A stretch of 38,501 nucleotides of DNA, taken from the NCBI GenBank assembly GCA_044348005.1, contig JBIKTR010000016.1, positions 1 to 38,501 of the forward strand, written 5' to 3'. Below, in pieces: positions 8,309 through 15,203 of this stretch. A program made the translations under genes and the position numbers. Below the pieces are notes generated by a model. That model was not told the DNA's origin, made no database searches, and saw nothing but the letters and a program-made list of their open reading frames with translations. How positions within the stretch are numbered: position 1 is the stretch's first letter; every line of letters begins with the position of its first letter. The DNA is from JAJTHC01 sp044348005. Its GTDB lineage: Bacteria; Cyanobacteriota; Vampirovibrionia; Vampirovibrionales; JAJTHC01.

Positions 8309-8370
8309 ATAAAGAAGTCTCGCATTTGGTTTTCAAAGCTCCCTAAGCCTCCAAGCAAGGGAGCTTTTTT
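8245..8370 (+). promoter_or_regulatory. Transcription attenuator (alternative RNA hairpins) controlling metY
   Basis: Three exclusive pairings can be read directly. (1) A 6-bp hairpin, GCCGAT (8245-8250) with ATCGGC (8255-8260), has a GCGA tetraloop and overlaps the last Met codons. (2) An antiterminator, GGCTTAGG plus GAGC (8258-8270, one bulged U), pairs with GCTCCCTAAGCC (8338-8349) over 12 bp. (3) A terminator pairs AAAGCTCCCT (8335-8344) with AGGGAGCTTT (8358-8367) and is followed by a T-run. Pairing 2 shares bases with both 1 and 3. A ribosome stalled at the first Met codons would mask 8245-8250, free the antiterminator and let RNA polymerase continue. A further hairpin (8285-8298 with 8311-8323) lies in the antiterminator loop. 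Confidence 0.8.
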
Positions 8371-8372
8371 AT
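8335..8372 (+). terminator. Intrinsic terminator of the metY attenuator
   Basis: A 10-bp perfect stem (8335-8344 with 8358-8367) has a 13-nt loop and is followed by six T residues. It lies 27 bp after the leader-peptide stop and 79 bp before the metY ATG, so it ends transcription before metY unless the antiterminator forms. Confidence 0.85.
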
Positions 8373-8450
8373 TCGTGTTTTGTTTTTAAAAATGTTAGTA
8401 TGTTAGTATGTTCGTTTAGTGATGAGTTTAATTTAAAAAAGGAAACGACA

Positions 8451-9755
8451 ATGTCCGAAAATAATTCCCCACAACATTTTGAAACCGCTGCCTTACACGC
8501 CGGTTACACCCCCGATGCCACCAACGCTCGTGCGGTTCCCCTGCATCAAACCACCAGTTACATTTTTAATGATTCCCAACATGCGGCCGATTTATTTGGT
8601 TTAAAAGCCTTTGGCAATATCTATACTCGCTTAATGAACCCCACCAACGATGTGTTTGAAAAACGTATTGCCGAACTTGAAGGTGGGGTCGCGGCTTTGG
8701 CATTAGCTTCTGGGCATTCGGCGGTAGTTGCCACGATTTTAACCCTCGCACACGCTGGGGATCACATTGTGGCTTCAAGCGATTTGTATGGTGGCACCTT
8801 GAGCCTATTGACGCATTCACTTAAGCGTTTAGGCATTAGCACCACGTTTGTGTCTTCCAACAACATAAGTGAGTGGGAAGAAGCGATTCAACCCAACACC
8901 AAGCTATTTTTCGCAGAAAGCTTGCCTAACCCCCGTTTAGAAGTGGTGGATTTAGAGCCGATTGCGGCACTCGGCAAGACGCATGGCATTCCGTTGGTGG
9001 TGGACAATACCATTCCTACGCCTTACTTGCTTAGGCCCATTGATTTTGGGGCGGCGATTGTGATTCATTCAGCGACCAAGTTTATTGGGGGGCAAGGGCT
9101 TTCCATTGGGGGGGTCATTGTGGATGGTGGAAACTTCGATTGGGCCAGTAGTGGACGCTTCCCTTTATTGACGGATCCTGAAGAGGCGTATCATGGTTTA
9201 AAATACACCGAAGCCTTTGGTAATTTAGCCTTTATTTTAAGGGCCAGAACCGTCACCTTGCGTGATTTTGGCTTTGCGTTGAGTCCCTTTAACGGCTGGA
9301 CGTTTATTCAAGGGCTTGAAACCTTGGCCTTGCGTATTGAACGCCAAAGTGCAAATGCCTTAAAATTGGCAAACTGGCTAGAAAGTCATGCCGAAGTAGA
9401 CTGGGTGAAGTACCCCGGTTTAGCGTCTAGTCGCACGGCACACTTAAATGCCAAGTACTTACCCAAGGGGCAGGGGGCCGTATTGGGTTTTGCGGTAAAA
9501 AAAGGGGCTAAAGCCGCTCAAAAACTGGTTGAAAATACAAAACTAGCCAGTCATTTGGCGAACATTGGAGACACCAAAACGCTGATTATTCACCCTGCCA
9601 GCACGACGCATAGCCAACAAAGCGACGCAGAACAGATCGCTGCAGGCATTGAGCCGAACTTTGTGCGAGTGAGTGTGGGGATTGAGCATATTGACGATAT
9701 CACCGCGGATTTGTCTCACGCCTTTGAAACACTCCATTCTGATGTTTTTGTATAG
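8451..9755 (+). CDS. metY: O-acetylhomoserine sulfhydrylase (aminocarboxypropyltransferase)
   Basis: This PLP enzyme joins O-acetylhomoserine and sulfide to give homocysteine, the direct-sulfhydrylation route to methionine. The 434-aa protein has the typical opening (FETAALHAGYTPDATNARAVPLHQTTSYIF), YTRLMNPTND for PLP-phosphate binding, and SATKFIGGQG with the Schiff-base lysine K210. The C-terminal segment TTHSQQSDAEQIAAGI is typical of the Cys/Met-metabolism PLP family. Length fits MetY (about 430 aa) and exceeds MetB/MetC (about 380-400). I chose the ATG at 8451 (GGAAAC just upstream) over an in-frame ATG at 8400, which lies in the untranslated leader. Expression is predicted to be controlled by the Met-codon attenuator upstream. 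Confidence 0.93.
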   Translation: MSENNSPQHFETAALHAGYTPDATNARAVPLHQTTSYIFNDSQHAADLFGLKAFGNIYTRLMNPTNDVFEKRIAELEGGVAALALASGHSAVVATILTLAHAGDHIVASSDLYGGTLSLLTHSLKRLGISTTFVSSNNISEWEEAIQPNTKLFFAESLPNPRLEVVDLEPIAALGKTHGIPLVVDNTIPTPYLLRPIDFGAAIVIHSATKFIGGQGLSIGGVIVDGGNFDWASSGRFPLLTDPEEAYHGLKYTEAFGNLAFILRARTVTLRDFGFALSPFNGWTFIQGLETLALRIERQSANALKLANWLESHAEVDWVKYPGLASSRTAHLNAKYLPKGQGAVLGFAVKKGAKAAQKLVENTKLASHLANIGDTKTLIIHPASTTHSQQSDAEQIAAGIEPNFVRVSVGIEHIDDITADLSHAFETLHSDVFV

Positions 9756-9756
9756 G

Positions 9757-9906
9757 TATAGTATTTTAAAGAGTTTTCCGTACAGTAGGCTAGACGAGGA
9801 GCCTAGATTATTTTGTGAAGGAGTGTAGATAGACCTACATGACTGAACAAAATAATCGTAGCGACAAAGTATAGACACTGTAGGGGAAATTATTTAAAAC
9901 ACTATA
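9757..9906 (+). repeat. 150-bp palindromic element with 30-bp imperfect terminal inverted repeats
   Basis: The left arm (9757-9786) pairs base for base, with no gaps, with the right arm (9877-9906). Of 30 positions, 25 are Watson-Crick, two are G-U and three mismatch. The interior holds two more hairpins: TAGGCT/AGCCTA (9786-9805) and a perfect 10-bp stem ATTATTTTGT/ACAAAATAAT (9807-9856) with a nested TGTAG/CTACA. The element starts directly after the metY stop. It could be a structured 3' untranslated region, a small RNA, or a miniature inverted-repeat element. No second copy is in the window. Confidence 0.65.
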
Positions 9907-9924
9907 GAGTCGTAAAAATAGAGA

Positions 9925-9972
9925 AAGCCCCCCGCCCTTCAAAGAAAAAGGGACAGGGGGCTCATTTTTTTT
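9925..9972 (+). terminator. Intrinsic terminator after metY
   Basis: A strong hairpin pairs GCCCCC (9927-9932) with GGGGGC (9956-9961), with an inner CCCTT/AAGGG, and is followed by eight T residues (9965-9972). It ends transcripts from metY and the palindromic element, so the next gene needs its own promoter. Confidence 0.85.
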
Positions 9973-10021
9973 GAAAATGGTATAGTGTAAAAAAGCATGG
10001 CGAAAGAAGAACTTTTCATTG

Positions 10022-10027
10022 TATAAT
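10022..10027 (+). promoter_or_regulatory. -10 box of the yceD-ribD operon
   Basis: A perfect TATAAT lies 25 bp before the yceD ATG, and transcription would start near 10034. No good -35 match is found at the expected distance. A binding site AAAGG (10037-10041) follows. Confidence 0.5.
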
Positions 10028-10052
10028 AGAAACAGTTGTAAAGGTTTTCGCG

Positions 10053-10520
10053 ATGGATATTTCAAAAAAAATCGATTTACGTCCTTTCCTCTATGGAAGA
10101 GACCCTCAACTGCTTTGGCATTTCGATGCCGTTGAATTTAACACCCCTGAACTAGTCGCCGTGGTGGATGTTGACCTAAAGCTGGTGAAAGATTCCACAG
10201 GCTTTGTCGTCAAAGGCAAGTTAAAAGGTCAGGGGAAAGTCCCTTGCCAAAATTGTTACGCTACTTTATGGGCGACGTTTGAAGGTGACGTACTAGAACA
10301 TTATGTGCTAGAAAGCATCGGCAAAGAAAAGGACAAGGCTCACCAAGTCGAATTGCTTAAAGAAGACTTTTACGAAGTGGTCAACCCTTTGCATCCCTTT
10401 GATTTATGGGATCTGGTGCGCCAATGCGTGATTTTGATGCTCCCTGCATTTAAGCCCTGCGAATTTTCTTTAAACGACTGCCCAAACGCCATTACAGAAG
10501 TTCCTAAAAATGATGTTTGA
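10053..10520 (+). CDS. yceD: YceD/DUF177 family protein
   Basis: This 155-aa protein belongs to the YceD (DUF177) family, linked to 23S rRNA and large-subunit protein levels. The family pattern is visible: LKGQGKVPCQNCYATL with a CxxC pair near residues 67-70, an acidic middle, LHPFDLWDLVRQCVILMLPAF, and a second pair KPCEFSLNDCP near 140-147. The four cysteines suggest a metal site. In most genomes this gene is followed by rpmF (ribosomal protein L32). Here it overlaps ribD by 11 bp and no rpmF is present. The ATG at 10053 follows an AAAGG site. Confidence 0.8.
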   Translation: MDISKKIDLRPFLYGRDPQLLWHFDAVEFNTPELVAVVDVDLKLVKDSTGFVVKGKLKGQGKVPCQNCYATLWATFEGDVLEHYVLESIGKEKDKAHQVELLKEDFYEVVNPLHPFDLWDLVRQCVILMLPAFKPCEFSLNDCPNAITEVPKNDV

Positions 10521-11742
10521 AGCGTATTTTCAGTGGAGCCAACAGCATCCCTTGCAGGACTTCAACGTCGAAACAGATGCGTACTTCATGCGTTTGGCAC
10601 TAGGTGAAGCCGAAAAAGGATGGTTTGCGGCACGTCCCAATCCCTTGGTGGGTTGCCTCTTGGTGGCTGAATCCACGAAACAAGTACTCAGTAAAGGGCA
10701 TCATGCGTGTTACGGGCAAGCTCATGCAGAAGTTCAGGCCTTAAACGGCCTTCACGCGGGGGAATCTGCTGGAGTGACGGCTTATGTAACCCTTGAACCT
10801 TGTAGTCATTCAGGTCATACGCCCCCTTGTGCTGATGCCCTCATTCACGCAGGCATCACCCGATGCGTCGTTGCCCTGTCGGATCCTCACCCAAAGGTTG
10901 CGGGGCAAGGCCTCCAGCGTTTAAAGCAAGCAGGCATAGAAGTGCGCTGTTTTGAAGAGGAGCATTCCAAAGAGGCTCAGACGTTGATTGATGGTGCCAA
11001 GGCCTTAAATCTTGCTTTTTTATGGGCGTGCCGAAATAAGCGTCCCTACATCGCTTTAAAAACAGCTCAAACCTTGGATGCCGCCATTGCCACTCGCAAC
11101 GGCCACAGTCAATGGGTCACGAGCGAAGAGGCTCGTGCGTGGGTACATAAAATGCGAGGCGGCTTTGACGGCATTCTTTCTACGGCAGAAACCGTCTTGA
11201 AAGACGGTTCCCAACTCACCGTGCGAACCCCGTTGTGGGATTATACCAAAGATGGGGGAAAGCCACCAAGACGCGTGATTTTAGATCGTCATTTCCGATT
11301 GGCAGAAGTCGATTTTCACCCCTTGTTTGACACAGCCGAAGCCGAAACGTGGTTATTGGTAGACGAAGATGCATTGGCAGATCCTGCCAAACAGAAAGCG
11401 TATACACGTTTGATCGATTTAGAGGTGAACGTCAAGCCCCTTCCCTTTAAGGGCAAAGCGTTGCTCCCGTTATTAGAATGGCTGTTTACATGGGGCATTC
11501 ATGCCTTATGGGTAGAAGCAGGGGGGCGCCTAGCGGCAAGCTTGCATCAGCAAGGTCTGGTGAATGACTATAATATCTTGATTGCCCCTAAGCTCTTAGG
11601 CGATCCTCACCAACATATTCCTGCGTGGCACTTACACACCGAAGACCCCCCTTCTCGGATGAATCAAGCATCGGTTTTACAGTTGCAAAGCGTCCGTCCA
11701 ATAGGGCAGGATGTTTTACTGAACTTAACGTCTTTAGATTAA
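10510..11742 (+). CDS. ribD: Bifunctional riboflavin biosynthesis deaminase/reductase RibD
   Basis: RibD carries out the second and third steps of riboflavin synthesis: deamination of the pyrimidine intermediate, then NADPH reduction of the ribosyl side chain. The N-terminal deaminase has the zinc motif HAEVQAL (His near residue 72) and PCSHSGHTPPCADAL (near 97-111). The C-terminal reductase starts near residue 175 (RPYIALKTAQTLDAAIAT, then GHSQWVTSEEAR). Both domains appear complete at 410 aa. About 24 extra residues precede the usual start of homology. Two adjacent ATGs (10510, 10513) lie inside the end of yceD, which indicates translational coupling. The stop overlaps the convergent pilT stop in the palindrome TTAA. 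No other rib genes are in the window. Confidence 0.92.
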   Translation: MMFEAYFQWSQQHPLQDFNVETDAYFMRLALGEAEKGWFAARPNPLVGCLLVAESTKQVLSKGHHACYGQAHAEVQALNGLHAGESAGVTAYVTLEPCSHSGHTPPCADALIHAGITRCVVALSDPHPKVAGQGLQRLKQAGIEVRCFEEEHSKEAQTLIDGAKALNLAFLWACRNKRPYIALKTAQTLDAAIATRNGHSQWVTSEEARAWVHKMRGGFDGILSTAETVLKDGSQLTVRTPLWDYTKDGGKPPRRVILDRHFRLAEVDFHPLFDTAEAETWLLVDEDALADPAKQKAYTRLIDLEVNVKPLPFKGKALLPLLEWLFTWGIHALWVEAGGRLAASLHQQGLVNDYNILIAPKLLGDPHQHIPAWHLHTEDPPSRMNQASVLQLQSVRPIGQDVLLNLTSLD

Positions 11743-12833
11743 CGTTGCCCGAGTAAGCGTTTTAATTCGTCAGGGCGAGTGGTTTTACGGATGGCATCTT
11801 CAAAAGTAATTTGATTTGACGCAATTAGACGAAACAAAGAGTTTTCCATGGTCGTCATTCCCAATTCTGCCCCTGTTTGAATAGACGAATAAATTTGAGC
11901 CGTCTTTCCTTCACGAACTAAGTTGGCAATCGCAGGGGTCACCACCATAATTTCTTGAGCCAAGGTGCGTCCTTTAACTTCTTTGAACTCATTGGTTTTA
12001 GGAAGCAATACTTGAGACATAACCGCCACAAGGGAAGACGACAACTGAACTCGAATTTGCTGTTGTTGTTCAGAAGGAAAGGCATCCACGATACGATCAA
12101 CCGTTTGCATGGCACTGCTGGTGTGAAGCGTACCAAAAACCACGTGTCCTGTTTCCGCTGCTGAAATAGCAAGCGACATGGTTTCTAAATCTCGAAGTTC
12201 GCCTAGTAAAATGACATCGGGATCTTCTCGTAAGGCAGACTTCAAAGCGTTAGCAAAGCTTTTGGTGTCTGCCCCCAATTCACGTTGATGCACCATACTT
12301 TTTTTAGAACGGTGGATGAATTCAACAGGATCTTCAATGGTTAAAATATGTTCAGATTTTGTTTCGTTGATATAGTCGATCATCGCAGCGAGTGTGGTCG
12401 ATTTTCCAGAACCTGTAGGTCCTGTCACTAAAATTAACCCTTTTGTGCGGTGGCACAATTCACGACAAATTTCAGGCAATTTTAAGGCTTTTAGAGAAGG
12501 AGTCTTGGAATTAATCATGCGAATAGCCGTAGCATAGTTGCCTTTTTCACGATACACGTTGACACGAAAGCGACCGATACCTTTAAGGCCGTATGCAAAG
12601 TCCAGCTCCCAGTTTTGTTCTAGTGTTCGGCGTTGTTCGTTGTTTAACATGGTAAAAATAAGGGTTTGGCATTCATCTTTACCAAGTGGGGGGTAGGTTG
12701 TACAAATCAAACTACCATTGACTCGAATAATCGGAGAAGACCCCACAGACAAATGCAAATCACTAGCACCGTTGTCAATAACATCTTTCAGTAAACCGTC
12801 TAAGGTTGGGGTGGCATTGGTAGTACTATTCAT
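11739..12833 (-). CDS. pilT: Type IV pilus retraction ATPase PilT
   Basis: This 364-aa cytoplasmic hexameric ATPase depolymerises type IV pili and powers twitching motility. The opening LDGLLKDVIDNGASDLHLSVGSSPIIRVNG is the standard PilT N-domain. Walker A is GPTGSGKSTT near residue 137. The Asp box and Walker B (DPDVILLGELRDLETM) lie near 201-216, and the His box (GHVVFGTLHTSSAMQTVDRIVD) near 228. Length and motifs fit PilT/PilU. The glycine-glutamate-leucine-arginine in the Walker B loop is usually GEMRD, so GELRD is a mild variant. No other pilus genes adjoin it. Confidence 0.93.
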   Translation of the reverse strand: MNSTTNATPTLDGLLKDVIDNGASDLHLSVGSSPIIRVNGSLICTTYPPLGKDECQTLIFTMLNNEQRRTLEQNWELDFAYGLKGIGRFRVNVYREKGNYATAIRMINSKTPSLKALKLPEICRELCHRTKGLILVTGPTGSGKSTTLAAMIDYINETKSEHILTIEDPVEFIHRSKKSMVHQRELGADTKSFANALKSALREDPDVILLGELRDLETMSLAISAAETGHVVFGTLHTSSAMQTVDRIVDAFPSEQQQQIRVQLSSSLVAVMSQVLLPKTNEFKEVKGRTLAQEIMVVTPAIANLVREGKTAQIYSSIQTGAELGMTTMENSLFRLIASNQITFEDAIRKTTRPDELKRLLGQR

Positions 12834-13172
12834 TAAGGCGAGGTTCCTTGTTAAAGGGGGGGGATAGAAGTGTCTATGTACTTTTCGACACCTTACGCAT
12901 AAGGCTTGAACGGGGATCTTAATTCTTTACAATGGAGGTATTCTTATTATAAAGGCTATCTATTTTAATCAAAAAAATGAGGGAAAACATAAAGAGTTCG
13001 GTGGATAAACGCCCCCAAAGCTGGAGGGTCTCGAATGTAAAGAACCTACACGTGAGCCAAGTGTAAATGTTACGCTTGCGTTACAAAAACACAAAAAGAC
13101 GCTAAAAAACTTGTCTTAAAAAATATTCGTAACACAATTAAATAAGTCAAGCTGTCTCATTTAAATAGTGGA
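12834..13172. other. Intergenic region between pilT and a small ORF
   Basis: This 339-bp gap lies between divergent reading frames. It holds the likely pilT promoter (TATAAT on the minus strand) and several short self-complementary stretches between about 13010 and 13095, such as ACAC/GTGT and TGTAA/TTACA arms. These might be a structured leader for the small plus-strand ORF. They do not match a riboswitch I know. Confidence 0.4.
12946..12974 (-). promoter_or_regulatory. Probable pilT promoter
   Basis: Reading the minus strand, a perfect TATAAT (complement of 12946-12951) is preceded by TTTTGA at 17-bp spacing, or TTGATT at 15 bp. The start would be near 12939, giving a pilT leader of about 105 nt. 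Confidence 0.5.
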
Positions 13173-13466
13173 TTGAATGACTTCGTTTTAATAAGCTTGT
13201 TTCTAGGAATTATTTGTTCCATGTTTCCCTTGTCGCTGTTTTCACCTCGCCCGACTGTTAAAGCTATGTCTTGTCTCCCTTTAACTGAAGTCGTTTTTTT
13301 AATGGCTGGCGTTTTAATGTTGGCGATAACCTTAATGGAAACCAGTCTAATTCCTCAAGCCTCTATTACTCAAAATGATTTGATGGTGGCTAAAATCAAG
13401 GCTCAAAAAGTTGTTCTTGCCCAAGATTCTTTGTTTGATTTGGACGCTTTACAATACAACCCTTAG
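13173..13466 (+). CDS. Small hydrophobic protein, possibly membrane-bound
   Basis: A 97-codon frame starts with TTG and has two hydrophobic stretches (residues about 3-22 and 40-58, the second VVFLMAGVLMLAITLM). That pattern fits a two-helix membrane protein with a short soluble tail. No Shine-Dalgarno sequence precedes the TTG. An internal ATG at residue 17 may be the true start, which would leave one clear helix. No family is recognised. It lies before the LCP gene, separated by that gene's own promoter, so co-transcription is not needed. Confidence 0.4.
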   Translation: MNDFVLISLFLGIICSMFPLSLFSPRPTVKAMSCLPLTEVVFLMAGVLMLAITLMETSLIPQASITQNDLMVAKIKAQKVVLAQDSLFDLDALQYNP

Positions 13467-13500
13467 GTACTTTTCTCAAACGATTCTAGTTAAATCTCGG

Positions 13501-13528
13501 CTTGTGTATTACTTTTTCATGATATAAT
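13501..13528 (+). promoter_or_regulatory. Extended -10 promoter of the LCP gene
   Basis: TGATATAAT (13520-13528) is an extended -10 element with a perfect TATAAT. A weak -35 (CTTGTG, 13501-13506) lies 16 bp upstream. The LCP start codon is about 110 nt downstream of the expected start. Confidence 0.55.
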
Positions 13529-13644
13529 CACGCTTAAGCCTTTTTTTAAATAGCCTGTTTGCTAGCATCAATTAAACTGCTCCTTGTTTTATATAAGTAG
13601 TTTTCTTCCCTTTACCCTTCTTGAACGAATAGGAGTCCACCCCC

Positions 13645-15150
13645 TTGAACGACAATAGCCCTTCACGCCAAAAACCCAGTATGGGAACTTTAGATCTTCA
13701 AGGTGAGCCGTCGTCTTCTCAGTCGTTACCTACTTTGTCGTTAAATACGGACGAAGCTTCTGAAAATAATTGGGAAGAAATTCAATTGCCCGCTTCTTTT
13801 CAGCGTTTAACGGATTCTTCTGAACGCTCTTTTTCTGCGAGGGACTCACGTGCTCAAAAGTCTCAGGCGCCTCGCCCTTGGGTGAACATTTTAGTCCGAT
13901 CAGGGATTTTACTAGCAGGGGCGCTGAGCGCTTTATTGATTTTTCTATACGCCATACGATTTGTTTTGCCAAATGCGTATAAATCTTCCGTCGATGCTGC
14001 TACGTTTAACATGTTGCCTGGGGCGGACCCTACACAAACCGTTTTAGTGATGGGAGTCGACAGTAACGGCAATCGCGTGGGCGATACCTATTTAGGCACC
14101 CGTACCGATACCATGTTACTGGTTAAGCCCAACCCCAAAGAACAAAGCCTGAACATCGTTTCTTTGCCTCGTGATTCTAAAGTGTATTTGGATGAAGAAC
14201 ATTCGCGTGTTGGAAAATTGAATGCGGCCCATGCCATGGGTGGCCCAGACAAAACCCGTAGCGTCATTGCTGAATCGCTTGGTGTGCCTGTGCAAAAGTA
14301 CTTGGCGGTTGATTTTCAAGCGGTGCGTGCCATGGTTGATGCCTTAGGCGGTATTGACGTTTATGTGCCTCAGCGTATGCGATATACAGACAACACCGCC
14401 AAATTACGGATTAACCTCAATGTAGGTTGGACGCACATGGACGGCAAAACAGCAGAAGGCTTCTTACGTTTTCGTCATGATGTTTATGGAGACATTGGAC
14501 GGGTGCGTCGTCAACAACAATTTATGACGGCCATTCGCGAACGTTTAAACTCTCCTGATGTCGTCTTGCGTTTGCCTGAACTCATTCAAGTGATGAGTCA
14601 ATATGTGCATACCAATATGAATCCCGCTGAATTGTTGCAGTTTGCCAATTATGCCAAAAAAATCCCGACTAAAGATATGCGATTTGCCACTTTGCCAGGG
14701 CATACCTCGTCTCGAGAAGGAACCAGTTACTGGATTATTGATCAAGAGGAAACCGAACAAGTGCTGAGTCGCCTTATTTATGGGGTACCTTTGGTGGCTG
14801 AAACGGAAGATGGCGAACCCTTAAGCGACGTGAAAAAAGTCGGCATTTTGTATTCTCGTAGTATAGATACGGAGCAACTCGCGGCGATTGAAACCCAACT
14901 AAACACCTTGGGTTGGAAGGTTGTGTGTCGTCAACGCTCAAGCGTGCCTAGCACGTCTATTATCGACAGTTCCTTACGGTTGACCCAAACAGGTATTGAA
15001 AGTTTGCAAGGTTCAACGCCTTTATTAAGCAAGGCTCGTGTGACGTTTGTGCCTCGTACGTCTAGCTTAACTCCGTTGATGTGTGGTTCAGAACAAGTGA
15101 CTCTATATTTGGGTGCGGATGTGGCATCCTCTTCGGCAAAATCAGAATAA
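13645..15150 (+). CDS. LytR-CpsA-Psr (LCP) family glycopolymer transferase
   Basis: LCP enzymes attach glycopolymers from lipid carriers to the cell wall or envelope. The 501-aa protein has a Ser-rich cytoplasmic tail and one membrane helix at about residues 85-108. An extracellular LCP domain follows (VLVMGVDSNGN, then GTRTDTMLLVKPNP and LNIVSLPRDSKVYLD, with the conserved Arg/Asp residues). The segment VDALGGIDVYVPQRMRYTD and the late AEGFLRFRHDVYGDIGR are family hallmarks. The C-terminal 120 residues resemble the LytR_C domain (KKVGILYSRSI). I chose the TTG at 13645 because AGGAG lies 9 bp upstream and no ATG fits better. It is a single gene, converging with the radical SAM gene at 15204. 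It may serve the surface sugars made by the rfb genes. Confidence 0.88.
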   Translation: MNDNSPSRQKPSMGTLDLQGEPSSSQSLPTLSLNTDEASENNWEEIQLPASFQRLTDSSERSFSARDSRAQKSQAPRPWVNILVRSGILLAGALSALLIFLYAIRFVLPNAYKSSVDAATFNMLPGADPTQTVLVMGVDSNGNRVGDTYLGTRTDTMLLVKPNPKEQSLNIVSLPRDSKVYLDEEHSRVGKLNAAHAMGGPDKTRSVIAESLGVPVQKYLAVDFQAVRAMVDALGGIDVYVPQRMRYTDNTAKLRINLNVGWTHMDGKTAEGFLRFRHDVYGDIGRVRRQQQFMTAIRERLNSPDVVLRLPELIQVMSQYVHTNMNPAELLQFANYAKKIPTKDMRFATLPGHTSSREGTSYWIIDQEETEQVLSRLIYGVPLVAETEDGEPLSDVKKVGILYSRSIDTEQLAAIETQLNTLGWKVVCRQRSSVPSTSIIDSSLRLTQTGIESLQGSTPLLSKARVTFVPRTSSLTPLMCGSEQVTLYLGADVASSSAKSE

Positions 15151-15203
15151 CTGAAGCCAAGACCACTTCGTGTGCAATTCTTTTGATCAGACTAGGGATT
15201 TAA

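Noticed and set aside
9757..9972. Structured region after metY as a riboswitch for yceD-ribD
   Set aside because: A strong terminator follows and yceD has its own TATAAT downstream of it. The fold does not match the FMN riboswitch expected for riboflavin genes.
13010..13095. Possible riboswitch before the small ORF at 13173
   Set aside because: Only short arms pair and the sequence matches no class I can recall. I kept it as an unassigned note.
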